The position numbers and the translations under genes were made by a program. The notes beneath the pieces are model-generated. The model did no database searches, was not told the origin of the DNA, and worked only from the letters and a program-made list of their open reading frames with translations. Of a stretch of 53,346 bases of DNA, positions 12,801 through 24,000 are shown in pieces; the stretch's first letter is position 1, and the number at the start of each line of letters is the position of its first letter. The stretch comes from Monoraphidium neglectum (Eukaryota; Chlorophyta; Chlorophyceae; Sphaeropleales; Selenastraceae), in the NCBI RefSeq assembly GCF_000611645.1, contig NW_014013602.1, positions 1-53,346 of the forward strand, in the 5' to 3' direction.

Positions 12801-14837
12801 CAGTGCATGCATGCATGCAGGCGCGCGGGCGGAGGGCTGACACCGGCGCGGATGCGCGCACCGTCTTGGCGTTGCCTCCAAGGGAGGGCTGGAGGATCCG
12901 GGTCAGCTTTGAGTCGCGATAGGGGATGTGGGCACCTGCACGGATTTTGCACGATTGGGTGAGGGAAGCCCGTCGTCACTACTACCACCTCCTGCTAATG
13001 ACAGCTAGGAAAAGCCAACCCAAATACCCGTGCACAGGCCGCAATCCTTGGCGAGGGTCCGCACAGCACGTTGCATTGCCCGACTTCGTCGCCAAACCAG
13101 CAGCAGCCGGACGCATCACGACGGCCATCCAGCCGGGCGGTTTCCCGTCAGGCACGCGCCCGTCACCCACCCGACAGCTGTGCCCCCTCCGACAGCTTGT
13201 TGATCACTGTCCCCAGCGTCAGCAGGCTCCTGTTGATCGCCGTGCCCTCCTTCATCCGGATCCCCTCCGCGCCCGTCTTCGCGACGCGCTCACTGCCGGC
13301 AAGGTCCACCAGGGTCAGCGTGGACACCAGGATGGCGCCCGCGGCCTCATCCGGCGGCAGGGGGGCCTCGGGCTCGCCGCAGGAGCGGCTGCGGCTCTCG
13401 ATGACCTGGTTTGGGTTAAACATGGGGCGTAAGGAGAGTGAATTTCCAGCAGGTCGCGGTCGCGGCACTGATGCTGGTCCTGGCACAGGATTGCCGTCCA
13501 CCCATTGCAGTCGGTGCTCATGCGCTGTCCCATAGGGTACGTTGCCCAAAAGCAAGGTCGCCTGCAGTTCGTTTCTCAAGGCGCCCACCATGCGGAACAC
13601 AGTGTGCGAGCGGCTGCTGCCCTCGTTCATACGCGTCGACCCGACGTGGCGGTTGGCTTCCCCGGTCTCCAGCAGCTGCAGAACCTGCAAGGCAGCACCA
13701 CAGGTGCAAATGCCAGCGAGGCCGCGACGCATCTGCTTGTCGGGTTCAGGCCGCGCAGCCACGCCCATTGCAGAATGTCATCGACTGCGCCGCACTCCTT
13801 GCACTGCCTCGTGCCTTGGGCCCATGCTGAATTCTGCGCATACATGGACTGGCACCTTTAAGCAGCAGCTTCCTGCCAGGCATCTGCGCCAGTCCAATCA
13901 TCCCAAAGCCCTTGAAGCAGCTGCCAAGTTTCAGGCCCCACCTGCTCCGGCGAGGTGACAATGTCCTCCCTGAGGCCCGCCACGTAGATGCCCGCCTCCT
14001 TGCTCTCGTGGATCGGCAGCCGCAGGTTCTCTGGGGCGAGCAGGTCATTCACCTCCTCATTGTACAGCTGAACAGGAAGTTGGGCGGTTGGGGCGGGGTG
14101 GCGGGAGGGTGAACCAGGGAGGGCATGCCAGGTGGATTTGGGTGCTGCAAGCAGGTTGGCTAGGGGGCGTGGTTTCAACGGCTGATGAGTTGGGAGGCGC
14201 GATGCAAGCGCCTCTGACGTTGCACTCTGTCACCACTGTGCTCACACTTTCAAGCTGCTGGCGGCTGTGATCTTCTGTCTGTGGGCACCGCCGCTTGCAA
14301 AGAAGGCCACCTACACTTGTAGATGCAAAAGGATCACCGCACCTCCATGTATGAGACGCGCAGCAGGAACTCGCGGTCGACTGTCTGCTCAATGAGGGCA
14401 AACACCTCCCGCACGGCCAGGGAGATGATGCCTGGGTCGGCCGCCGATCCGCGCATCGTGTATGTTTTCCCGCTGCTGGTCTGGCCATACGCAAACACTG
14501 TGCTGTTGAAGCCGCTGACGAGCTTGCTGATGAGGTGCTGAGTCGTGACGCGGTAGATGTCGGCGGTGGACGCACCGGGGCCGAACACATGGTCCAGTGC
14601 GTACTTTGCGTCGCGCGCGCGGTCGGGCTCGCGCGTGGCGAGGTCGATCTGGTACATGCTGTTGCCATCGATCCTCCACGTAAACCCTTCATTCTGCTCC
14701 TGCTTGTTCAGCGGGCGGACCCGCACGCTCACGCTGCACACACGGAAAGCAGATCGAGGGGTCAGCTAGGCCGACTACAAAGTCAAAACCTTATCATAGA
14801 TGTTACGGCCACGTGTCACCCACCTGATGTTTTCCAT
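34..14837 (-). CDS. Kinesin-7-like motor protein with very long coiled-coil tail (3' end outside window)
   Basis: This is a plus-end-type kinesin heavy chain, expected to hydrolyse ATP and move along microtubules in the cytoplasm, mitotic spindle or phragmoplast-like arrays. I model 38 exons giving about 1,976 aa in the window. The start [13 protein letters not shown] comes from a 14-base first exon. Seen in order: P-loop GQTSSGKT (aa 88-95), switch I NEGSSRSH (197-204), switch II DLAGSE (243-248), the [14 protein letters not shown] and NVTPA motifs, then a neck at about 330-375. The rest is heptad-rich coiled coil. The [13 protein letters not shown] form of the P-loop region is typical of the kinesin-7 (CENP-E/NACK) family, and subfamily placement is inference. 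Phase is consistent across all 37 introns. The last exon in the window ends on a donor at 33/32, so the gene continues to the left. The gene is head-to-head with the gene starting at 16694. Confidence 0.93.
1585..1694. repeat. Compound (CA)n microsatellite starting at a kinesin donor
   Basis: Three CA runs separated by GCGC/ATGC steps. On the gene strand this reads as (GT)n and begins exactly at the 5' splice site of intron 36 (exon 36 ends at 1695). Confidence 0.9.
3383..3398. repeat. Short interstitial telomere-like repeat
   Basis: AGGGTTTAGGGTTTAGGGGG at 3381-3400 holds two TTTAGGG units, the plant/many-chlorophyte telomere repeat, inside kinesin intron 31. Too short to exclude chance. 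Confidence 0.5.
4319..4427. repeat. Imperfect (CA)n tract in kinesin intron 29
   Basis: CA-rich stretch interrupted by TA and GCA units. It reads as GT-rich on the gene strand, directly after the donor at 4428. Confidence 0.85.
6063..6091. repeat. (GT)n-(G)n tract next to a kinesin acceptor
   Basis: GT units followed by 11-12 G. On the gene strand it is a C-run plus CA-run forming the pyrimidine tract immediately before the acceptor of exon 24 (6054). Confidence 0.85.
6320..6366. repeat. (CA)n microsatellite in kinesin intron 23
   Basis: CA repeat with a few interruptions. It is GT on the gene strand near the donor, complementary to the CA tract at the other end of the same intron. Confidence 0.85.
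6595..6690. repeat. Imperfect (GT)n tract with G-run in kinesin intron 22
   Basis: GT repeats with GCGC interruptions and a 10-base G run. CA-rich on the gene strand, upstream of the exon 23 acceptor. Confidence 0.85.
8574..8638. repeat. Long perfect (GT)n microsatellite, about 32 units
   Basis: Uninterrupted GT repeat flanked by GCGCGC on both sides, in kinesin intron 17. It is CA on the gene strand, about 70 bases before the acceptor of exon 18. Confidence 0.95.
9769..9808. repeat. (GT)n microsatellite in kinesin intron 14
   Basis: About 18-20 GT units; CA on the gene strand, upstream of the exon 15 acceptor (9711). Confidence 0.9.
12443..14837 (-). other. Kinesin motor-domain exons 1-7
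   Basis: Exon coordinates, 5' to 3' on the minus strand: 14837-14824, 14733-14343, 14067-13942, 13684-13589, 13405-13171, 12935-12862, 12639-12443. Together they encode aa 1-377. Exon 1 carries only M-E-N-I plus two bases of a serine codon. Exon 2 holds the P-loop, exon 4 switch I, exon 5 switch II and the relay helix ([17 protein letters not shown]), exon 6 the [17 protein letters not shown] stretch and exon 7 the last motor strands and neck. All catalytic motifs are intact, so this is an active-looking motor. Between switch I and the switch II strand there is a proline/acid-rich loop of about 20 residues (aa 214-233). Confidence 0.93.
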
Positions 14838-16693
14838 GCCGTGGGTGCAGATGAGCGCGATCAGCACTGAGCCCAGCGCTGCCTATGCGCGTCCTCCCAG
14901 CCTGCGTCCCGCGCTATGTCCTCTATGGATTCTCGATTATCTTTTTGAGGTGCGTCACACCCCTAAAATGATCAGGCAGAGAAGACCACCTTCAAATGCT
15001 GCGGGCTGCACCCGGGCAACATCGTTGGATATAAGGGGAATAGCAGTGCTGACGCTAGCTTTTCAAAACAACGACATGTTTGATTGGGCTTGACCGGCTT
15101 GCAGGTTCAAAGGCGCTGCGCATGTGCTGAGCCAAGCAGGCAGCCGACCAGGTGCTGTTGCTTGGCTCAGGCTGGGGGATGCGGTAGCTGGCGTAGGGCT
15201 CCTGCTGGGGCAAGAACATGCCAGCGCGCGAGACTTCCCGTGTGTTATACTGGATTCTGTCACATGCTCATACACAGGCCTTCTTTGGCGTATCGTGGCA
15301 AGCGGCACACCCGTTGCAAAGCGGCTGGCTGTTTCAATGCATCCCTGCATCCTCCCCCCTCCGCGCCCGTTTCCTGGCATCTACCTCGACCTTCTGACCT
15401 TGGTGCAGATGCCTTTCACGGGAAACAGGAGGCGTTGCAACTGCTGGTGGCCTGCACAACTAGGTGTTGCGCAACATGCTGACGGCTGCAAGTCGGCACA
15501 TGCATTGCACGGAAGGGGTTGCCTGCTGCCCGCTGCTTGGCCTAAGGTCTGCCACAGAATGCTCAAGACTGACTTCCAGTCCAGGAGAGCGAAGAAATTG
15601 TCCTGACGTCTGTGAAATGATTGCCATCACAGGCTCCTTTGTGCATGTAAAGTGACATGCGCGTGTGCCCTCACTGGGTTGTTCTAGAGAACAACACAAG
15701 GTCTCAACCCGCACTCATTTGCGAGCATGACAGCTGTCAGGAGCTGCCGGAAGCACCCAAGCATCTGTCTCAACTGCCTGTCACGGCCGCGTCAAGGCCA
15801 TCACTTCATGTGAGCACGCTCCGCCCGTTTCGAAGGTAGAGGATGTGGCTCACCAGACACATACGCACACCTTATGATGTAACATGGCGCTGCTCGTTGC
15901 ATGCGTGGCTTGCAGTCATGCAAGGCGTCAGCGCTGTGTCCCTTTCACCCCCTCCTGCCAGCTGGTTCTTTCTACTCGCTCGCCTAGACACACGGGTTGT
16001 GGGCAATGTTGATGTGTGGCAAGGGTGGAGACCAGCAGCACACGAGGGACCACCACATGATGAGGCAATGAAAACACCCAGACTGCTCAACCCTACAACC
16101 CTATTGTGATTATTCAAAAGCTACCCATCCTTGTGGTTACGTAGAAGCTGAAAACCATGACTGCGCGCTCCCCTATGATATGGGTGGAGTTTATAGCACC
16201 CATGCGATCCGCGTTCCCGCAAGAGTCTGGGGTATTTTCAGGGGTTGGCGGCTGCTAAAGCAGTTGTACCATCATACATGCAAGGAGGGCTGGCAGCATT
16301 CCAGTGGCTGCCGCAGGGGGTCCCTTTCTTGCATCAAGAGCCGTCGCTTCTAGGCGGGCTGCGCCAAACATGCCCCAAACGCTTTGACTGCGCTCTGATT
16401 TGTTGCTCCTCAAATCGCATTTTCCGAATTCCTGTGGGCTTGGCCTTGACACTTTGCGGGCACCGAATCAAATTCGTTTCTTATGATCATAGCATTTAGT
16501 GGAAATACTACAACATTACGGTACTGTAGTAAGCCGTGATCTGGTCAGCAATCTGCGTCGCTCATGAACGAATCGCGCAGGTCATATAAAGAAAATCGTT
16601 CTGTGGTATGAGGGTGATCCAGGGGCTGCAAACGGTGGTTGCTGATCCGGTTGGAAGTGCCCAAATAGCGGGCTCGTTCGCAAATAGAGGATT
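14838..16693. other. Head-to-head intergenic region (kinesin / TmcB-like)
   Basis: These 1.86 kb between two divergent start codons hold no supported exon. The longest open frame (about 15124-15606, plus) has no family signature, starts on a non-ATG codon and shows no splice partners. Base composition is clearly less GC-rich than the exons, especially 16400-16690. It probably contains both 5' UTRs and promoters. A TATA-like element near the right end is listed separately. TGTAA occurs at about 15647 on the plus strand, but no gene that it would terminate can be seen. Confidence 0.6.
16585..16591 (+). promoter_or_regulatory. Putative TATA box of the TmcB-like gene
   Basis: TATAAAG lies 103 bases before the ATG at 16694 in an AT-richer stretch. 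A start site about 30 bases downstream would give a 5' UTR of roughly 75 bases. Assignment is by motif and position only. Confidence 0.45.
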
Positions 16694-19600
16694 ATGAGTG
16701 AATCAGGTGATAGCTCGCATCACAGCTTCATTGGAGCCTCCAATGGCGCTAGCGACACTTTGGATGCACACGCGCTCGACGCGCTCCAAGGTCGAGCGTG
16801 AGTGTTTGCATGAAGGGCCGTTGCTGATGAGACCGAGAGCAAGCCGCTTCAGGAATGCAGGGCGGAGTGCATGCACTCCGTGTTTCTTACGTGCAGTCAG
16901 TGGGTGTGTAATACGGTTGCTGTGACCTTTTGTGCTGTGACCTTTTGTGCCGGCGTCGCTAATCAACCCTCAGTCAACCCACAGCCACCCGCTTGCTTCG
17001 GCCACCTTGGCCGTCTCGCAGGGCCCATGGCGACGACGACAACAGCGATGATCTCGTTTCAGGAAATCGCGGGGTGACTGAGGCGGTGAGCACGCCTGCC
17101 TCCTTTGCTCACTGGCCTGCAGCCTGGTTCATTACTGCAGCGATAATGTTGATGACATGCCACAGCTCGCAACTGCCTATTTTGTCACAGGATGCATCAA
17201 TGTCTGTGCATGCAGGCCCTGCCCCCGTATACATGTACGCATTCATGCACATGTGTGCATACATCGACAGAAGCACATGCGTTTGCCCCATGCAAAACAA
17301 TGCATCATGCACGCAGTAACCAACAAACATGCATCATGACACACACACACACACACGCACACACACACGCACACACACACACGCTTGCATGCACAAACGT
17401 ATGTGAAACACGAACAAACACTTACACACACGCCCACACACACACACACATGTGCACAACACACATGCCCGCCTGGGCACACGGCACATGCATGCAAGCG
17501 CACACGCGCACATACACAACTTGCACCCTCATACGCACTCATGCGTGCGCAAATGCAGGTGCCCTTGACCATTGTTCCGCGTGGGACATGCTCACACCAA
17601 TGCAAACGTTCTCGCACCCCCATCTCCTCATCCACACTGCAGATCTTTGCAACGCTGGTGTTGCTCGCCAAGAAACGCGGCCAGCAGGACCTGCGATGGG
17701 TGGTGCTGCGGATTGTGTTGGAGTTCCTGCAGATCTTCCGCGTCGTCTTCAACACCGAGTTTCTGTGAGCGCTCGCGCAGACCCAGGGTTGGGTCCAGGG
17801 GTTGGAAGGAATGGGATTGTCAGCCCACCGAAGCCGCAGGCGCATGCTTGGGACGCCGTTGACACGAGCATGGGGTGCACGGCTCGAAGTGACGGGCGTG
17901 TCGCGACCTTCAGCAATGGCACAGGCACATGGATAGAAACAGCAAGCGATGCATGCCCTGCAACGGCACACTTGCGACGCCCGCCATGGGTCCACCCCTC
18001 AACTAGCCACCAGGCAGGCGCGTGAAGGGGGCAGCTTGCGGCCCATGCCTATGTGCATCCGCGCAGCCAGACCATCTTGTGTTGCTGTCCCTCGGTCCCT
18101 GCCCTTTTCAGAACCTTTCTCGTGGCTGCAACCCTCAGGTGGCTGGTCCACACCGATCTGCCCGTATTCAAGGGCATCCGTTGGGTGCTGTTCCGGTTCC
18201 TTGTGCTACCAAAGGGCTACAATGCTTACGTGAGCCTTGGGGGTTGCAAGCAACATGCGCCGGCCTGTATGTCTTCACAATCAAGCGGGCAGCTTCTGCA
18301 AGCTGCACGCTCGTGTGTGGTGATGCTGAGGCACAGTGCTTTGTGAGCCAACTTGCAAGGTATGCATCAGGATGGGGCAGTCCGTGCTCGCCACTGTGTC
18401 AGCTGTGGTCAACACCCCCATCGGCAGCAGTCAGAATCTACATTCCATTATCCATCTTTGAACTCTTTTGCACCAACCCGACACGCTGCGGTGCTTGTCT
18501 TCATCAAGATTGTGGTGTTCTACATTGTAGCGGCTGCCATCCTCTTGTCGCTTGTGCTGGCAGGATATGTTGCAGTGGTGAGCATACCACCTCCCTGGGC
18601 ACTAGGGAGCCAAGAAGCAGGGGAAGGTTCGGCGCCGCAATCCAGTCTGAATTCGGGGCTTTGGCTGGGCGGCCTGGGCAGCCTCAGGCGTGTACGGCCA
18701 AGCCATGCAATGGCACACACCTTGGAGGCGCCGAGTAAAGCTTGGGCGCCTGTGCTCCCTGGTGGCTGCACATGTTGCATTTATCTCACTCCTCTCACTC
18801 CCACTGACCTTCTTGCGGTGTGGGCCCTCTAGATCCGGCAACCTCTGGAGCTGCCTGGCTGCCCGCCCATCAGATGGATGGGCCTGTCCATCTTTGTCAG
18901 GGAGCATCTGGGCAGACATAAAACAGACTTGCATGCATGCACGCATGCACACACGCGCTCCCACAAGCACTGCACGCATGCATACCGCATCAAAAGGTCA
19001 TCAAGAAGGATGACAGCACTAAAGGCGGCTGGCTGGCCAGGTGTGAATTGCATGACGACGGGGCGTATGCTTGGGGCCAGACCCTGTGTTGTTGGCAGCA
19101 AGTCTTGCTGCACAACTGTATCTGATTTGTGCTGTGCCGCTTGGCTTTGGACACTGCACCCCATGCATGCCCAAATGTACAGCAGCCAGATATAATCCCA
19201 CCTGTAGCTATTCCATTTGCCACCCATTCACCCACAGGCTGATCCAGTTTGTGCAAGTGCTGGCCATGATCATGTATAGCGTGGCGTGGGTCAGGTGAGG
19301 TGCGGCAGGGCCATAGATCGCGGGCAGATTCGGGACAGGAACTACAGAGAGGGGCCGAGGTCGGGCCAGGGCTGGTACGGCGCACGGTTGTGGGCGGTGT
19401 GCGGCCATGCACGCCTCGCAGCAGTTGCTGTGACAGGTCAGCCTTGCTGCAGCAGAGACCTCGCTCACGTCCCCCCTGTCGCGCCCTCCCATATGCATGC
19501 ACATTACCTAGCATTCTGGACTTCCTGGTTTTCATGTAAGAGGGAGGGAGCGGGCGTATCCCATCTTGTGGCGGGTTGTCTTGAGGGGGAAGGGGATGTT

Positions 19601-21011
19601 GTGGGGATGCAGCCCCAGAACAACAGCTCTTACGTTGTGACGTCGCATGCGTGCAATTGACCTGTAGGCCCACAACTCAGCTGGATAGGCTCAAGTGTGT
19701 GCATGTATGCATGCGTGTGTGTATGTGTGTGTGTGTATGTGTGCGCGCGTGTATGCATGCAGCATGGGGGCGGGGGCGCGCGCACAAGCATGATGTTGTC
19801 TGTGTGTGTGGGAATGGGGGCAGAGCGAGATCAAGCAGGAGAGGGAGAGAGAAACAGCGGTAGAGGCGGTGCGGAGGGGTCTATCACTTGGTCGTCAATG
19901 ATTATTGAGCCCTCCTCCGCTGCGCAACTAGTCCTGCGACCCTCCTGCTCATGCGTCCCAGGTTTGCTTGCCATTGGGAGCTCATGCCTGTGATCTCAAG
20001 TGTTGCCCACATCAGCTTCCAGCACTCCTGCGTGGCCATGCCCCACCTGGCACACATGGCCTTTGCTCTTGTGGTCACGCTCGTATTCATGGCCACATGC
20101 CTAGCACTGGTGGGCTGTGTAGTCAGTGGTGTGGGGGATGGAGGATGCGGTCAGGAAGCGGCAGCTGATGGGATCAAGTGACGGGGGGGTATGATTAATG
20201 CTGCAGGAGACTCACGACTCCCGACATTGCTTCACTGGGCAGCATGTATTGTAGACGGTCAAACACCCTCGCCGTTGTACAACTGCAGCTACCACGTTCA
20301 TAATGGCTTTCCTGCGGGTGTTCCATGTCACAGCTGCCCGCCTGCCAGGTGATCCTGTGCAACCCCCTTATGTCCCACCTCAAAACCTAACCGTTGTGTG
20401 TCGCCCTGACCAGCGCAGTCTGTGGGCGACTGCGACCTGAACCCTTTAACGCGCAACATTCTTGCCACACCCGCCGCTGTCACCAATCTAATGAATCTCA
20501 TGCTCAAGGTGGGGCTTTGAGATTGCGGCTGCATTGTTTCAAACATGCCTCGCAATCGGCTCCGTATGCAAAGCGTGACACCAGTGCGTGACTCAGGTTC
20601 TCCCGTGAACCTGTGCGAGTGCCACGCATGGGTTGCCAGTGACTAGCATGCGCTCTCACCCAGCGCATATTTGTCCTCCCCTGGCACACCCTCCCTAAAT
20701 GATAGTGATGGTCGTACTGTCCACGGCCGGTGGCGCCAACCCCAAGCTCCAGAGCGTCGCCATGGCTGTTTGTGCAGGCTACATCACTTTCCAGATGATC
20801 ATGGCGGTAAGGGCCGGGGGGGGGGAGGGAGGCATCGAAAGTGGGCTTCAAGGCCTGTGGTCCAGCCTAAATTGCGAGAATCAGGTTTGCAAAGAGCGGT
20901 AGAGCAGCAGGAAGCAGGCAATATGATATGATACATGGCGGCTGAGTCAGGGTGCACCGTGCAAGCTCAGGCTGTATGTTTATGTGTGTTCATGTGTGTG
21001 TGTGTGTGTCT

Positions 21012-21059
<48 letters not shown>

Positions 21060-24000
21060 GCCGCACTGCTTTCGTATTGACCCACCAGGCAGTGCTATGA
21101 GGGCACTGTCCAATTGCTTCTTGCAGCCAGCTTTCTTGTGCACCTAAGATGCTAAGGCTTACGCACACCAAGTGCCTGCATAAAGCGTCATCCGTCCGGA
21201 CCCACTTCAACCCAATCGAACGCCCCCGTGTTGATCTCAAGCGCCTCATGCCCTCGCCTTGAAATCACAGCCATTATACTACAGCGACTGGGTCAACCAC
21301 GTGTGGAATGGACTGTGGACTGGCATCGTGTACACTTGCATCCTGCTGGTGGGTTGAAAGCGCAATTCACGGAGGGTCTATGGAGTACTGTGGGATGCCA
21401 GCCGTGATTGGCCCTGACAGCCTTGTTTGCCCAGTGCTGGTCGAGTTTGGACCACAGGACACTTATCGTGGCTCAGCCATTTGCGTGTACACGCGTGTGT
21501 CTCCAGCACATTGTTTTGAGCAAAAGATGCCTGGGGCCACCCAGTGGTGAGCAATGGTGGTGTCTGCCTGGCTGCATGGGGGCTCAGCCTGATAACAATA
21601 CTTCCTTAGAGCACCAGGCTGCCGTCATCACTTGCAATGAACCACCTGAGATACCAAGGATCCCAGCCGCTGTGCTTGCGACAAGGTTGCTTGGATGTGC
21701 TGAGCTTGGCACGTTTGGGACAACGGCCGGGCTCACCGCCCAATCGTTGGCCTATTCCCCTCCACCTGCCTCCTGCGCGCTCCCTCCCCCAGAACGTGGT
21801 GACTTACAAGTACACCAGCAACCTTGACATGAGGGAGCGCATGACATGGGTGAGGGGCGTCACGCCGACACGGTGTCAGGGCATTGTAAACGAGGTGGAG
21901 GCCATTCGGCTGCGCAGGGGCCTGCTGTGTTGTGTTTGGCGGCCATCCACCAAACATTTTGGTTCAAGGCCTGGTCTGACACTGCAAAGTGCTCTTCAAC
22001 GCTGCAGGCCAGGTGCGCACATGCTTACAGCTGCCCTGCCCTTGCCCCCTCACAGGCTATCCTCTACGGCATTTTTGTCGCAGTGCTGTTGGGCATGGTT
22101 GCCAGCGTGACCCGGCTGTGGTGGCTGCGCCGGCCGCTAGACGTGCTGTGCTCTGCAAAGGATGACCCGGAGGCACTGCGCGACCTTCGCAAAGTGTACC
22201 GCTTTCGCAACACAGCCCAGGTGGGGGGATTTTGCTGGTGCGTGTCTGTTGGGCTGGGCGCCACCGATTGTTGCGATGCAAAGTTTACCACGTGGTGGCC
22301 AGCCAGTGGTGTTGGAGAACGGACATGGAAGCTTTGGTGGTACAGGCGTCTGTGCGCCAGCAAGACTGCCGCACGTGCCTCCTAAGCACGGTCGATTTTG
22401 TTCCGCCGTTGGAAGGGCGGCGATGGGCAGAGACCCTCCTGCCTGGCCGCAGTGCGTGTTTCAACGGATGGTCGCTGAAGGGGATTAATCCGATTTCCTC
22501 ACTTGGTCAAGGTACTGCTGGAGCCAAACACTAGCTGTCTCATGCTGAGTGCAGCTCTCCCTTGCTTCCTCCACCTTCTCCCTCTCCACGGCAGGTGGAG
22601 ACCCTGGCGCGTGTCATGCGCAAGTGGGATGACGATGGTCAGCCTGATGAGGAGGCTTGTGCCCTGGGAGAGTTCATCTACAAGGTGAGGCTTGTGGTAG
22701 CGGGCAGGGGCCAGAATGTGGGTCGAATGCAGCAAGGGCTGGGGTGCCGAGCACGCACGAACGTCAACGAGCAGATGGGCACCAACGAAGAATGGTCAGG
22801 TTTGGGCGGGGGTTCACAGGGTTGATCAGCTAGACCTCAGAGATGCTGGCTTCTCTGTGAGGCCCCTAGAGGAGTTCAGGTGATTTACGGGCACTGAAGG
22901 AGGCAGAGCAAATCTTTGCGGGCGCATGCTGTACGCAAAGACAGGGGTCCATCCAGCACATACATGGTGTAAGCACCCATTGATTGACTGCCCAAACCCT
23001 GACCACTGCCGATGACCAGCCCCCAAATCGTGACGTGCCATCACTTACCATTCGTTCAGTGCGGGATTGCACGCTTCCCCAACAATTCGATGCTCATGAC
23101 AGCCCTGGCAAATTTTTACTTGGAGGTGAGCTGTTGGGTGTTGTGGGTTTGGAGGTTCTGGCTGCTGTGACAGTGGGTGTTGGTTCTCAGGGACCTGAAT
23201 TCATGGCGCAGCACTCACCAAACTCTGAAAACTTCGTTCTGCGAGCGGCTTGACCGTTGCTCGAATGTGATTCACTGGAACGACTGTCTTCAAGGTAGCT
23301 CAGTAGCTCTTGTACTCCCTTTTCTACATGATTTTTGCACACACCCCCAGGTCCGCAAGGATGGCCAGGCCGCGCGCACCCAGCTGCAGCTCGCCGTCAA
23401 GGCCAGCCCATCAATCATAGACCACTTCTTCATCTACAGGGTGCGCGTAATAGGGCGGCGTGGCCTTGACAGTGGCTGCACGGCTCTGCCCATTCACGCC
23501 GACCACCTCGGACCGCTGGACCCTCACGGCTAGCTCCTCATCAAACCCACCCCTGCTGCTGGCTGGGCGCAGGCAAGCAGCAGCACCCTGACGGTCTTTG
23601 CCCATCACCCCCGCTCTACTCTTTTGCCATCCAATGGCTTGTGTATGCCTCGCACCTGTTACCCCCCCTTCCTCCTTCCCTACCTCCTCGGCCTTACTCG
23701 TCCTCCCATTCTGGATCGCTTCCCTCCAATCGGCCTTACTCTCTTTAGACCCAGGACCTGGCCAAGCAATCCAAGGGCGAGAAAGGAGGACTGGATCTGA
23801 TGAGCTACATCGAATTTCAACGGTGAGGGTGGGGTAGGGGGTTCTAGGCGCGTATGCAGGGGTGCTTGGTATGCGCAAGCACAGAGTGTTTGGAAGGGGA
23901 GGTTGCCCTGCTTCAGTGCAACTTTCAAAAAACACAGAGATCCTTCCAAGGCGTGTGCGCGGGCACATATGCGCACACACGCATGCAAACATCTGCTCAA

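Larger units (their letters stand above)
16694..22220 (+). other. TmcB-like exons 1-15: N-terminus and membrane-helix block
   Basis: Exons: 16694-16797, 17022-17085, 17643-17764, 18139-18229, 18509-18577, 18833-18885, 19238-19294, 19512-19535, 19962-20109, 20419-20508, 20706-20806, 21271-21348, 21435-21467 (tentative), 21793-21849, 22056-22220. Hydrophobic helices include IVVFYIVAAAILLSLVLAGY, IQFVQVLAMIMYSVAW, MAFALVVTLVFMATCLAL and ILYGIFVAVLLGMVASV. The block is followed by the charged RKVYRFRN linker. Exon 6 uses a weak GTCCAT donor. Exon 13 fits phase but has little family support. Exon 8 is a 24-base microexon. Confidence 0.75.

Noticed and set aside
15124..15606. 160-codon plus-strand open frame in the intergenic region
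   Set aside because: Starts on GTG, shows no domain, and has no coding-like composition compared with the neighbouring genes.
20419..20806. Treating the TmcB-like gene as a frameshifted pseudogene at the 20508/20706 junction
   Set aside because: More than 40 other junctions are in phase, no in-frame stops occur in any modelled exon, and conserved motifs are intact throughout; a missed microexon or a single-base error is more likely.
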